Below, piece after piece: positions 9,909 to 16,741 of a DNA stretch of 64,000 nt. Source of the DNA: Natronoarchaeum rubrum (GTDB lineage Archaea > Halobacteriota > Halobacteria > Halobacteriales > Natronoarchaeaceae). Each line of letters opens with the position of its first letter. The first letter of the stretch is position 1. The position numbers and the translations under genes were made by a program. The stretch is from contig NZ_JANHDP010000004.1 of assembly GCF_024494695.1 (NCBI RefSeq), forward strand, positions 62,001 to 126,000. Direction: 5' to 3'. The notes beneath the pieces are model-generated. The model saw nothing but the letters and a program-made list of their open reading frames with translations, did no database searches and was not told where the DNA came from.

Positions 9909-10267
9909 GCCGGGACGACGTCCTTGAGCGCCTTGCGGACGCTCGGCTCCTCGAACGGCTTCGTCACGTACCCGTCGGCGCCGGCCTTGACGGCGAGTTT
10001 CATCTTCTCGCGCTGGCCGACGCTCGTGCACATGATGACCCGCGAGTCCGGGTCGAGTTTCTTGATCGCAGCCGTCGCCTTGATGCCGTTACATTTCGGC
10101 ATCACGATGTCCATCATGACGATGTCCGGTTGCTGCTCTTTGTACAACTTGACCGCTTCCGCCCCGTTGGACGCCTCCCCTACGATGTCGTAGTCTTCTT
10201 CCAGAATCTGCCGTAGGAGATTCCGCATAAAATGAGAGTCGTCCACGATGAGCACCCCTGTCGACAT
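9905..10267 (-). CDS. cheY: CheY, chemotaxis response regulator
   Basis: CheY is a single receiver domain of 120 residues that carries the signal from CheA to the archaellum motor, in haloarchaea through CheF-type adaptors. It has the acidic pair Asp9/Asp10, phospho-acceptor Asp53 (VMMDIVMPKCNG), the conserved CTSVG switch Thr/Ser region and Lys in VTKPFEEPS. It is followed by cheB with a four-base overlap. The 185-base gap upstream separates it from cheW and probably carries its own promoter. Confidence 0.95.
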   Translation of the reverse strand: MSTGVLIVDDSHFMRNLLRQILEEDYDIVGEASNGAEAVKLYKEQQPDIVMMDIVMPKCNGIKATAAIKKLDPDSRVIMCTSVGQREKMKLAVKAGADGYVTKPFEEPSVRKALKDVVPA

Positions 10268-10302
10268 TCAGTTGATACACCAACCACCGCTTGGCGAAAC
10301 GG

Positions 10303-10316
10303 GACCATAAATGCTG
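10303..10316 (-). promoter_or_regulatory. Candidate TATA element of the cheY-to-cheR transcript
   Basis: On the minus strand an AT-rich ATTTATGG box lies about 40 bases before the cheY ATG, in the 185-base non-coding gap between cheY and cheW. The spacing would give a leader of roughly 15 bases. This is pattern-based only; the rest of the gap shows nothing else I can support. Confidence 0.35.
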
Positions 10317-10452
10317 TCTCTACATTATCACATACGATAACCGAAAGATCGCGTCGATTCGCCGGCGCTACCGTCGGAAAATTCGCGCGCGCTACCCGAA
10401 CTGATGGAGCGGTGCCGTCGTCAGCTTCGACCGCGCAGTGAAAAATCGCTTC

Positions 10453-11016
10453 TCAGGCGTCGCCCGCGACGGCGACCAGCCCCTCGACGTCGAGCACCGA
10501 GATGCGATCGGCGTCGTCCGGCGACGGACTGATCACGGCTCGTACGAGCCTGTGGGCCAGCGCGGCGGCGTCGACGCCCGCCTCGGGCGCGGGCTGGCGG
10601 TGGATGCTGCTCACCGCGATCGACTCGACGCCCGATACCTGATCGACACGGATGCCGGCGCCCTGGCGATCCGAAGGTCTGTCGAAGACCAGAACGCGCT
10701 GGTCCTCGGGGTCGACCGCCGCGGACTCGTCGGCGGGCAGATAGACGCGCGGGTCGATGACCGCAGTGATGTCACCGCGGAGGTCGATCACGCCGTCGAT
10801 GGCCTCCGCGGAGCGGGGGACTCGCGTGTACTCCCCGACTTCGACGACGCTCCGGACCCACTCGACGTCGACGGCGTAGCGATCGGCGCCGATCCGAAAC
10901 ACGACGAACCGCTCGCGCTCCTCGGTCTCTTCCTCTTCCTCCTGTGACTCCGGGTCCCGATCGCCCGACTCCTCGTCGCCGAGTTCCAGGAGTTTCTCCG
11001 GTAGTTCCGTCGACAT
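10453..11016 (-). CDS. cheW: CheW, receptor-kinase coupling protein
   Basis: CheW joins transducers to CheA. The 187-residue protein has an acidic N-terminal tail (about residues 15-40) and then the CheW beta-barrel: FVVFRIGADRYAVDVEWVRSVVEVGEYTRVPRS (with breaks), the signature GVIDLRGDITAVIDPRVYL, and a C-terminal IRVDQVSGVESI strand. I chose ATG 11016 (MSTELPEK) over an upstream in-frame GTG at 11031 that adds five residues. It is the first gene of the che group, with a gap of 185 bases to cheY. Confidence 0.9.
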   Translation of the reverse strand: MSTELPEKLLELGDEESGDRDPESQEEEEETEERERFVVFRIGADRYAVDVEWVRSVVEVGEYTRVPRSAEAIDGVIDLRGDITAVIDPRVYLPADESAAVDPEDQRVLVFDRPSDRQGAGIRVDQVSGVESIAVSSIHRQPAPEAGVDAAALAHRLVRAVISPSPDDADRISVLDVEGLVAVAGDA

Positions 11017-11141
11017 CGTTTTTCTATTCACCGCGCCGGAGCACCAAAAACGTTGACCACTCTCGTTCGAACGTCTCCCGGTCGGCTGCAGTTACTTGCC
11101 GTAAGATTCAAATCTGATAGATAGGTAGTTGTGCGGACGAG

Positions 11142-11507
11142 ATGTCCCAGGAACGCTCCGAGCAACCGATAGACGACGCCGATTCGCCCGAACAGCTCCT
11201 CGCGGCGCTGGGCGGGAAGTACAGCGCCGAGATCCTCGCCGCGACTCGCACCCCGACGTCGGCACAGGCGCTGAGCGACCACCTCGAAATTCCGATCGCG
11301 ACCTGCTACCGACGGATCGAGGACCTGACCGAGGCCGGACTGCTCCGCTGTGAGGGCCGCCAACTCTCCGAGGAGGGGCGACGGACGAGCGTCTACCGTC
11401 GCACGCTCGATCGCCTGACGCTGGATTTCACCGGCGACGCTCCGACCATCGACCGCGAGGAGCGCTCGGAAGCCAAGAACCACCTTCAGGACCAACTCGA
11501 CGAGTGA
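11142..11507 (+). CDS. Small winged-helix transcriptional regulator
   Basis: This 121-residue protein has a predicted winged helix-turn-helix, about residues 20-90. It reads PEQLLAALGGKYSAEILAAT, then ALSDHLEIPIATCYRRIEDL as the recognition part, then GLLRCEGRQLSEEGRRTSVYRR as the wing. It resembles the ArsR/HTH_20-type regulators common in haloarchaea. It is divergent from cheW across a 125-base gap, so control of the che operon is possible by position, though nothing in the sequence proves it. It has no metal-binding cysteine cluster. Confidence 0.75.
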   Translation: MSQERSEQPIDDADSPEQLLAALGGKYSAEILAATRTPTSAQALSDHLEIPIATCYRRIEDLTEAGLLRCEGRQLSEEGRRTSVYRRTLDRLTLDFTGDAPTIDREERSEAKNHLQDQLDE

Positions 11508-11596
11508 CTCGTCCCGGTCGGCTCGTCCATCCCGGCAGGTGCGTCGGCGGCCGACGCGTCGAACGGTTTAAGATGTTCTCTCCATAGTACTGCAGT

Positions 11597-12073
11597 ATGA
11601 CCAAGGCAGGAACAGTCGGCCGAGACGACGCCGCCGCGGACGCCGAAACGGCCGCCACGGACGAGCGCGTGCTGTACGTCGGACGTGACCGACCGATCCG
11701 TATCAGCGCCGGACACCGCCTCATGCACCACGACGGCAAGTGCAGTCGCCCGCACGGGCACAACTACGAGATCGCGGTGCGCGTGACCGGCGAGCTCACC
11801 GAGGAGGGGTGGGTCGTCGACAAAGGCGATATTACCTCAGTAATATCCGACTGGGACCACATGTTCCTCCTGGAGACCGAGGATCCGCTCGTCGAGGCGT
11901 TCGAGTCGTCGGGCGACGGCGACGCCGTCGTCGAACTGGAGCGCCCGCCGACCGCGGAAGTGATGGCCGCAGTCCTCGAAGAGCGACTCGCCGACGCCTT
12001 ACCCGACACCGTCAGCGACGTCGCGGTCCAGGTGAGCGAAACGGCCGAACTCTGCGGCGGGAGCCCGATCTGA
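11597..12073 (+). CDS. queD: QueD, 6-carboxy-5,6,7,8-tetrahydropterin synthase
   Basis: QueD converts 7,8-dihydroneopterin triphosphate to 6-carboxytetrahydropterin, an early step to preQ0 and archaeosine in tRNA. The 158-residue protein has an N-terminal acidic lead of about 30 residues and then the family's zinc and catalytic motifs: ISAGHRLMHHDGKCSRPHGH (zinc His plus the catalytic Cys) and VVDKGDITSVISDWDHMFLL. A C-terminal VQVSETAELCGG segment carries the substrate-binding Glu. queE begins two bases after its stop. Confidence 0.92.
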   Translation: MTKAGTVGRDDAAADAETAATDERVLYVGRDRPIRISAGHRLMHHDGKCSRPHGHNYEIAVRVTGELTEEGWVVDKGDITSVISDWDHMFLLETEDPLVEAFESSGDGDAVVELERPPTAEVMAAVLEERLADALPDTVSDVAVQVSETAELCGGSPI

Positions 12074-12075
12074 CC

Positions 12076-12888
12076 GTGCCCGTCAGCTCCGACGTCGAGG
12101 CCGATCGGGACGCCGATACCGATCGGGATGCCGAAGACGACGCGCCGGACGCCGACGCGCGCCCCGACGACGGCCTGCCGATCAACGAGCTGTTCTACTC
12201 GCTGCAGGGCGAGGGGCGACTCGCGGGAACGCCCTCGGTGTTCGTCCGCACCTCCGGCTGTAACCTCCGGTGCTGGTTCTGCGACTCCTATCACACCTCC
12301 TGGGAGCCGACCCACGCCTGGGAGTCGCTCGACGATATCGTCGCCGCGGTCGAGGACTACGAGGAGGCGGATCACGTCGTACTGACGGGCGGCGAACCGC
12401 TCGTCCACGACGCCGCGGTCGATCTGATCGAGCGCCTCGACGCCGCGGGCTACCACGTCACCGTCGAGACCAACGGGACGATCCACCGGGACGCCCCGAT
12501 CGATCTCGCCAGCGTCAGCCCGAAACTGTCGAACAGCACGCCGACCGCCGAGCGCGATCCCGCGGGCGACGGCGAGTGGGCCGAGCGCCACGACGACCGC
12601 CGGATCGATATGGATGCACTGACCGGGCTCGTCGAGGACTACGACACGCAACTGAAGTTCGTTGTCGCGGATGAGGACGACCTCCCCGAGATCCTCGATC
12701 TACTCGACCGGCTCCGGGACGCCGCCGTGCCGATCTCCGACGAGGACGTCCTGCTGATGCCCGAAGGCGCGACCCGCGAACGTCTCGCCGAGACGCGCGA
12801 GCGCGTCGCCGACCTGGCGCTCGAACACGACTTCCGATACACGCCCCGCCTGCACGTCGACCTCTGGAACGACGCCCCCGAGACCTGA
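12076..12888 (+). CDS. queE: QueE, 7-carboxy-7-deazaguanine synthase (radical SAM)
   Basis: QueE rearranges 6-carboxytetrahydropterin to 7-carboxy-7-deazaguanine. The radical-SAM cluster motif is CNLRCWFC (CX3CX2C). It is preceded by the family hallmark FYSLQGEGRLAGTPSVFVR and followed by VVLTGGEPLVH and VTVETNGTI. The chain is 270 residues. I chose the GTG at 12076, directly after the queD stop, because the open frame further upstream is only the queD shadow. The first 35 residues are an acidic Asp-rich lead; the core starts at LPINELFYSL. Confidence 0.92.
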   Translation: MPVSSDVEADRDADTDRDAEDDAPDADARPDDGLPINELFYSLQGEGRLAGTPSVFVRTSGCNLRCWFCDSYHTSWEPTHAWESLDDIVAAVEDYEEADHVVLTGGEPLVHDAAVDLIERLDAAGYHVTVETNGTIHRDAPIDLASVSPKLSNSTPTAERDPAGDGEWAERHDDRRIDMDALTGLVEDYDTQLKFVVADEDDLPEILDLLDRLRDAAVPISDEDVLLMPEGATRERLAETRERVADLALEHDFRYTPRLHVDLWNDAPET

Positions 12889-12896
12889 TCACGACC

Positions 12897-13685
12897 ATGA
12901 CCGATACGACCACGCCCGACTCCGACGAGACGACCGACGAACAGCCGCCCGGCGCCGTCGTGCTGGCCTCGGGCGGGATGGACAGCGCGACCGCCGCCTA
13001 CGTGGCGATCGAGCGCGGTTACGACCCGCACCTGCTCCACGCCTCCTACGGCCAGCGCACCGAGGGCAAGGAGTACGAGTGCGCTCGTGCGCTCGCCGAG
13101 GAGATCGACGCCGCGGACTTCCTGCGGGTCGAGACGAGCCACCTCGCACGCATCGGCGGGTCCAGCCTCACCGACGACGAGATGGACGTCGAGAACACCG
13201 GCAAACTATCGTCTGCCGAGCCCTCGGTCGCTGGCGCTCCCGAGGACGCCGACGAGACCGACGACGAGGAGATTCCGGACACGTACGTCCCGTTCCGGAA
13301 CGCCAACCTGCTGTCGATGGCGGTCGCCTACGCCGAGGCCAACGACTGCGAGGCGATCTTTCTCGGCGCCCACAGCGAGGACTTCTCGGGCTACCCCGAC
13401 TGTCGCCCCGAGTTCTTCGAGGCGTTCCAGACCGTGGTCGACGTCGGAACCAAGCCCGACACCGAGATCGAGGTCGCGGCGCCGTTCGTCGAGTTCTCCA
13501 AGACCGACATCGCCGAGCGCGGGATCGAACTGGACGTGCCCTACGAGATCACCTGGAGCTGCTACCGGGAGGAGGCGCCGGCCTGTGGCACCTGCGACGC
13601 CTGCGCCTACCGGCTGGAAGCGTTCCAGAACCTCGGCGTCCGCGACCCGATCGAGTACGAGGAACGCCCGGAGTACGCGGACTGA
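12897..13685 (+). CDS. queC: QueC, 7-cyano-7-deazaguanine synthase
   Basis: QueC uses ATP and ammonia to convert the carboxylate to preQ0, which is then inserted at position 15 of archaeal tRNAs. The 262-residue protein has the PP-loop SGGMDSATAAYV, the substrate segment IPDTYVPFRNANLL, the HSEDFSGYPDCRPEFF motif, and the zinc cysteines of SCYREEAPACGTCDAC. An acidic insert at about residues 98-122 (KLSSAEPSVAGAPEDADETD) interrupts the usual short loop and contains a small DNA palindrome. It completes the queDEC cluster. Confidence 0.93.
   Translation: MTDTTTPDSDETTDEQPPGAVVLASGGMDSATAAYVAIERGYDPHLLHASYGQRTEGKEYECARALAEEIDAADFLRVETSHLARIGGSSLTDDEMDVENTGKLSSAEPSVAGAPEDADETDDEEIPDTYVPFRNANLLSMAVAYAEANDCEAIFLGAHSEDFSGYPDCRPEFFEAFQTVVDVGTKPDTEIEVAAPFVEFSKTDIAERGIELDVPYEITWSCYREEAPACGTCDACAYRLEAFQNLGVRDPIEYEERPEYAD
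13222..13245. repeat. Small inverted repeat inside queC
   Basis: Arms CCTCGG (13222-13227) and CCGAGG (13240-13245) flank a 12-base centre, TCGCTGGCGCTC. It lies in the non-conserved acidic insert of QueC and uses codons (CTA, TCT, GCT) that are scarce in the rest of the gene. Confidence 0.5.
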
Positions 13686-13711
13686 CCGCTAATGGCATTT
13701 CCGCGCGCCGC

Positions 13712-14656
13712 TCACTCACCGGCCGCGCCCGACGCCGAGGACGCCGCGGCGTCGTCACGTCGAGCGGTACTGGTCACGTAGATTCCAGCGAGCACGATCG
13801 CACCGCCGACCAGCGTCAGCGGCGCCGGCACCTCGCCGAGCAGCGCCGCCGCCAGCAGCGTCGCGCCGACGGGCTCGCCCAGCAGCGTCACGCTGACGAC
13901 GGTCGAGCGGACGTGTTCGAGCGCCCAGTTGACGACGGTGTGGCCGAGCACGCCCGGGCCGACGGCCAGCCCCAAAAATAGCAGCCACTCCCGCGGCGGG
14001 TACCCGAGCAGCGGGTGGCCCCGAACGAGCACGACGCCCAGCAGCGTCGCCGCGCAGGTCGCGTACACCACGGTGACGTAGGGAAAGAGCGACACGCGCT
14101 GGCGGATCGATCGGCCCGCAAGGAAGTAGACTGCCCCCGTCGCAGCACCGAGGACAGCCAGCGCGTTCCCGACGCTGGCGTCGCCGCCGACGGCGACCGA
14201 CGCCGAGGGATCCGCGAGCGCCATCGCGACGGCGCCGGCCACCGTCGCGCCGATCCCGACGACGATTCGACGGTCGATCACCTCGCCGAGCAGTAGGTAG
14301 GCACCCAGCGCCACGAAGATCGGCTGTGTCTGAACGAGCGTCGTCGACGCCGCGACGGAAGTCCACGCCAGGCTCTCGAACCACGCCGCGAAGTGTACCG
14401 CAAGCGCGACGCCCGCGACGATCGCCGCGGCGGCGTCACGCCGGGACAGACGCCGGAACTCGCCGCGGCGCGACCCGAGTGCGAACGGGGCGACCAGCGC
14501 GAGCGTAAAGAGCACCCGGTAGAACGCCACGACGCTGGCCGCCGCCGCGCTCCAGCGCACGAGGATCGCCGCGGTGCTGACCGCCGCGACCGCGACCCCC
14601 AGCGCCGCCATCGGCGGCACGCGCTCGTCGGCCCACGCGCTGATGTCGACGGACAC
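13712..14656 (-). CDS. EamA/DMT-family transporter
   Basis: This is an integral membrane protein of 314 residues with about ten hydrophobic helices in two similar halves, as in the drug/metabolite transporter superfamily. Readable family segments include FYRVLFTLALVAPF early in the first half, AASTTLVQTQPIFVALGAYLLLGE at its end, and VVSVTLLGEPVGATLLAA with LGEVPAPLTLVGGAIVLAGI at the end of the second half. It is convergent with queC. The substrate cannot be read. Confidence 0.85.
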   Translation of the reverse strand: MSVDISAWADERVPPMAALGVAVAAVSTAAILVRWSAAAASVVAFYRVLFTLALVAPFALGSRRGEFRRLSRRDAAAAIVAGVALAVHFAAWFESLAWTSVAASTTLVQTQPIFVALGAYLLLGEVIDRRIVVGIGATVAGAVAMALADPSASVAVGGDASVGNALAVLGAATGAVYFLAGRSIRQRVSLFPYVTVVYATCAATLLGVVLVRGHPLLGYPPREWLLFLGLAVGPGVLGHTVVNWALEHVRSTVVSVTLLGEPVGATLLAAALLGEVPAPLTLVGGAIVLAGIYVTSTARRDDAAASSASGAAGE

Positions 14657-14716
14657 GTCACGACGGCGTCGCCGCTCGGGCTTTGCGTTTTCGGCTCACT
14701 CTCGGGCAGTCCCGAC

Positions 14717-15202
14717 TCACTCTTCGAGCAGTTTGCGCGTCCGGCGGTGCCGATACCGGAACATCGGCTCGAACCCGACGACCGCGAGGGGACTGACCGC
14801 CCGGCCGGCGGCGCCGCCCGGCAGTTCGTACTCGATGTGGTCCCGCGCCAGCGTCGTGCCGTCGTCGGCCGCGAAAAACGAGTGGGTGTGGACCCAGTGC
14901 GCGAACGGCCCGCCGATCATCTCGTCGCGGAACCGGGCGACGCCCTCGCCGGACTCGCGCTCGACGATCCGGGACGTCCAGCGCTGACGCGGCCCGACGC
15001 CGAAGGGGCGGACCGACGCCCGGATCTCGGCGCCGGTGTCGAGAACCTCCGGATCGCGCTCGCCGTCCGGCCCGACGATCGACTCGACGCGCATGCGCAT
15101 CCAGTCGGGCGTCAGGGCGACCAGCCCGTCGACGGTCGAGTGAAACGCCCAGACGTCTTCCAGCGGCGCGCGGACTCGCGTCTCGCGCTGGTACTCGGCC
15201 AT
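14717..15202 (-). CDS. SRPBCC-fold (polyketide cyclase/dehydrase-like) protein
   Basis: The protein is 161 residues and resembles haloarchaeal SRPBCC proteins that bind a hydrophobic ligand in a helix-grip pocket. It starts with RETRVRAPLEDVWAFHSTVDGL, the usual beta-strand and helix opening. The core strands include WTSRIVERESGEGVARFRDE and the C-terminal helix contains FEPMFRYRHRRTRKLLEE. I prefer ATG 15202; an in-frame GTG two codons earlier is possible. The ligand is unknown. Confidence 0.75.
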   Translation of the reverse strand: MAEYQRETRVRAPLEDVWAFHSTVDGLVALTPDWMRMRVESIVGPDGERDPEVLDTGAEIRASVRPFGVGPRQRWTSRIVERESGEGVARFRDEMIGGPFAHWVHTHSFFAADDGTTLARDHIEYELPGGAAGRAVSPLAVVGFEPMFRYRHRRTRKLLEE

Positions 15203-15257
15203 AGCCACTGTAGGGGCGGGACGACCAAAACGGTCCGGACTCCGACAATCGGCGTCG

Positions 15258-15686
15258 TTACTTCAGACGCTCCTGCAGGAACGAGGGGTGGGCCGCGGTG
15301 ACGCCGTCGATCTCGATGATGCTGTCGGCGATCACGTCAGCCAACTCGTCGCCGTCGCTCGCCCGCACCTCGGCCATCAGCATGTGGTCGCCGCTGGAGG
15401 TGTACAGCGACTCGATCTCCACCAAGTTCTTCAGCGCCCGCGTCGCCTCGACGTAGCGCTCGCTCTCGACGTCGATACCGACCAGCGCGATCGACTGGCT
15501 CGACAGCTTCTTCGGGTCCACGTCGGCGGAGTACCCGACGATAACGCCCTCGTCTTCGAGCTTTTCGATGTACTTCCGAACCGTGGGTTTCGAGACGTTC
15601 GCCCGGTTCGCGATGTCGGCGTAGGACGCCTTCGCGTCCTCCTCGAGAACAGAGAGGATACGATCTTCCGTAGACTCGGTACTCAT
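15258..15686 (-). CDS. Lrp/AsnC-family transcriptional regulator
   Basis: This DNA-binding regulator has 142 residues. An N-terminal winged helix-turn-helix (AKASYADIANRANVSKPTVRKYIEKLEDEG, with breaks) is followed by a RAM ligand-binding domain (GVIVGYSADVDPKKL, then VEIESLYTSSGDHMLMAEVR). I chose ATG 15686, giving the normal Lrp length. It lies 95 bases downstream of porB on the same strand, with its own AT-rich promoter that contains an inverted repeat. By position it may regulate the ferredoxin oxidoreductase genes. Confidence 0.9.
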   Translation of the reverse strand: MSTESTEDRILSVLEEDAKASYADIANRANVSKPTVRKYIEKLEDEGVIVGYSADVDPKKLSSQSIALVGIDVESERYVEATRALKNLVEIESLYTSSGDHMLMAEVRASDGDELADVIADSIIEIDGVTAAHPSFLQERLK

Positions 15687-15692
15687 ACCCGT

Positions 15693-15717
15693 ATATTTTG
15701 CGCCGAACGGAAAATAT
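15693..15717. promoter_or_regulatory. Inverted repeat at the lrp promoter
   Basis: The arms ATATTTT (15693-15699) and AAAATAT (15711-15717) are perfect and separated by 11 bases. They lie just upstream of the Lrp-family ATG (15686). AT-rich dyads of this size are typical Lrp/AsnC operators, so autoregulation is plausible; it is inferred only. Confidence 0.45.
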
Positions 15718-15781
15718 CTTTTGAATCGGTTAACCTTCGTGTGGCCGAGAGAATCGCCGGTCCCGCGAGCTGCCAACCGAC

Positions 15782-16723
15782 TTAGGCGTGCCGGTCGAGC
15801 AGATCGTAGGAGCGTTCGGTCTCCCAGTCGTAGTCGTCGTCGAAGTACCGCTCTGCGAGCGGCTCGTCGGGCATCTCGCCGATCTCCTGTTTCTCCTGGG
15901 TGTAGGAGGGGCGATCGTCGTCGACGTAGAACCGACCGGTTAGCACCTTGCCGTCAGCAAGGGACTCTTCGGCTTCCTGGGCCATGTCCGCGGCCGCACC
16001 GCGGTCGTGGATGTCGTGGTCGTAGTCGTCGGACTCCTGGATGTCGATGTAGGGGACGTACTGCTTGGCGTCCTTGTTCCAGGTCGGACACTGGGTGAGG
16101 AAGTCGACGTGGGCGAACCCGTCGTGCTCCATCGCCTCGACGAGGATCTCCTTGGCCTGGTTCGGGTTGACCGCGGCCGTCCGCGCGACGTAGGACGACC
16201 CGGCGGTCAGCGACAGGCTCAGGGGTCGGATCGGCGACTTGGCCGATCCAGAAGGCTGGGTCTTGGACTTGTGACCCTTCGGACTCGTGGGCGAGGTCTG
16301 GCCCTTCGTGAGCCCGAAGATCTCGTTGTTGAACACGATGTATGTCATGTCGTGGTTCTCACGAGCCGTGTGGATGAAGTGGTTCCCGCCGATGCCGTAG
16401 CCGTCGCCGTCGCCGCCCGCGGCGATCACTTCGAGGCCGGGGTTGGCGAGGTTGGCGGCGCGGGCGACCGGCAGCGAGCGGCCGTGGATCGTGTGGAACC
16501 CGTAGCTGTCGAGGTAGCTGTTGAGCTTACCCGAACAGCCGATGCCCGTACACAGCAGCGTCTCCTCGGGCGAGCGGCCGACTTCCGGCAGGGCCTGTTT
16601 CAGCGCCTTGAGGACGCCGAAGTCGCCACAGCCAGGACACCAGGTCGGCTGGGGCTCGATGCCGGGCGTGTACTCGTCGCGGTCGATCTCGCGTTCTTCA
16701 CCGATTGCGTTGAATGCGCTCAT
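15782..16723 (-). CDS. porB: 2-oxoacid:ferredoxin oxidoreductase, beta subunit (probably PorB)
   Basis: This subunit binds thiamine pyrophosphate and, with the alpha/gamma subunit, oxidatively decarboxylates a 2-oxoacid to acyl-CoA while reducing ferredoxin. The 313-residue protein has WCPGCGDFGVLKALKQAL at the N-terminus, ICSG-type LCTGIGCSGKLNSYL, and the TPP motif AAGGDGDGYGIGGNHF. NNEIFGLTKGQTSPTSPKG follows. Haloarchaea have separate pyruvate and 2-oxoglutarate enzymes; the length and C-terminal extension favour the pyruvate enzyme, but substrate is not proven. It starts 19 bases after the alpha-subunit stop. Confidence 0.85.
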   Translation of the reverse strand: MSAFNAIGEEREIDRDEYTPGIEPQPTWCPGCGDFGVLKALKQALPEVGRSPEETLLCTGIGCSGKLNSYLDSYGFHTIHGRSLPVARAANLANPGLEVIAAGGDGDGYGIGGNHFIHTARENHDMTYIVFNNEIFGLTKGQTSPTSPKGHKSKTQPSGSAKSPIRPLSLSLTAGSSYVARTAAVNPNQAKEILVEAMEHDGFAHVDFLTQCPTWNKDAKQYVPYIDIQESDDYDHDIHDRGAAADMAQEAEESLADGKVLTGRFYVDDDRPSYTQEKQEIGEMPDEPLAERYFDDDYDWETERSYDLLDRHA

Positions 16724-16741
16724 ACGTGAATCACCTCGTGG

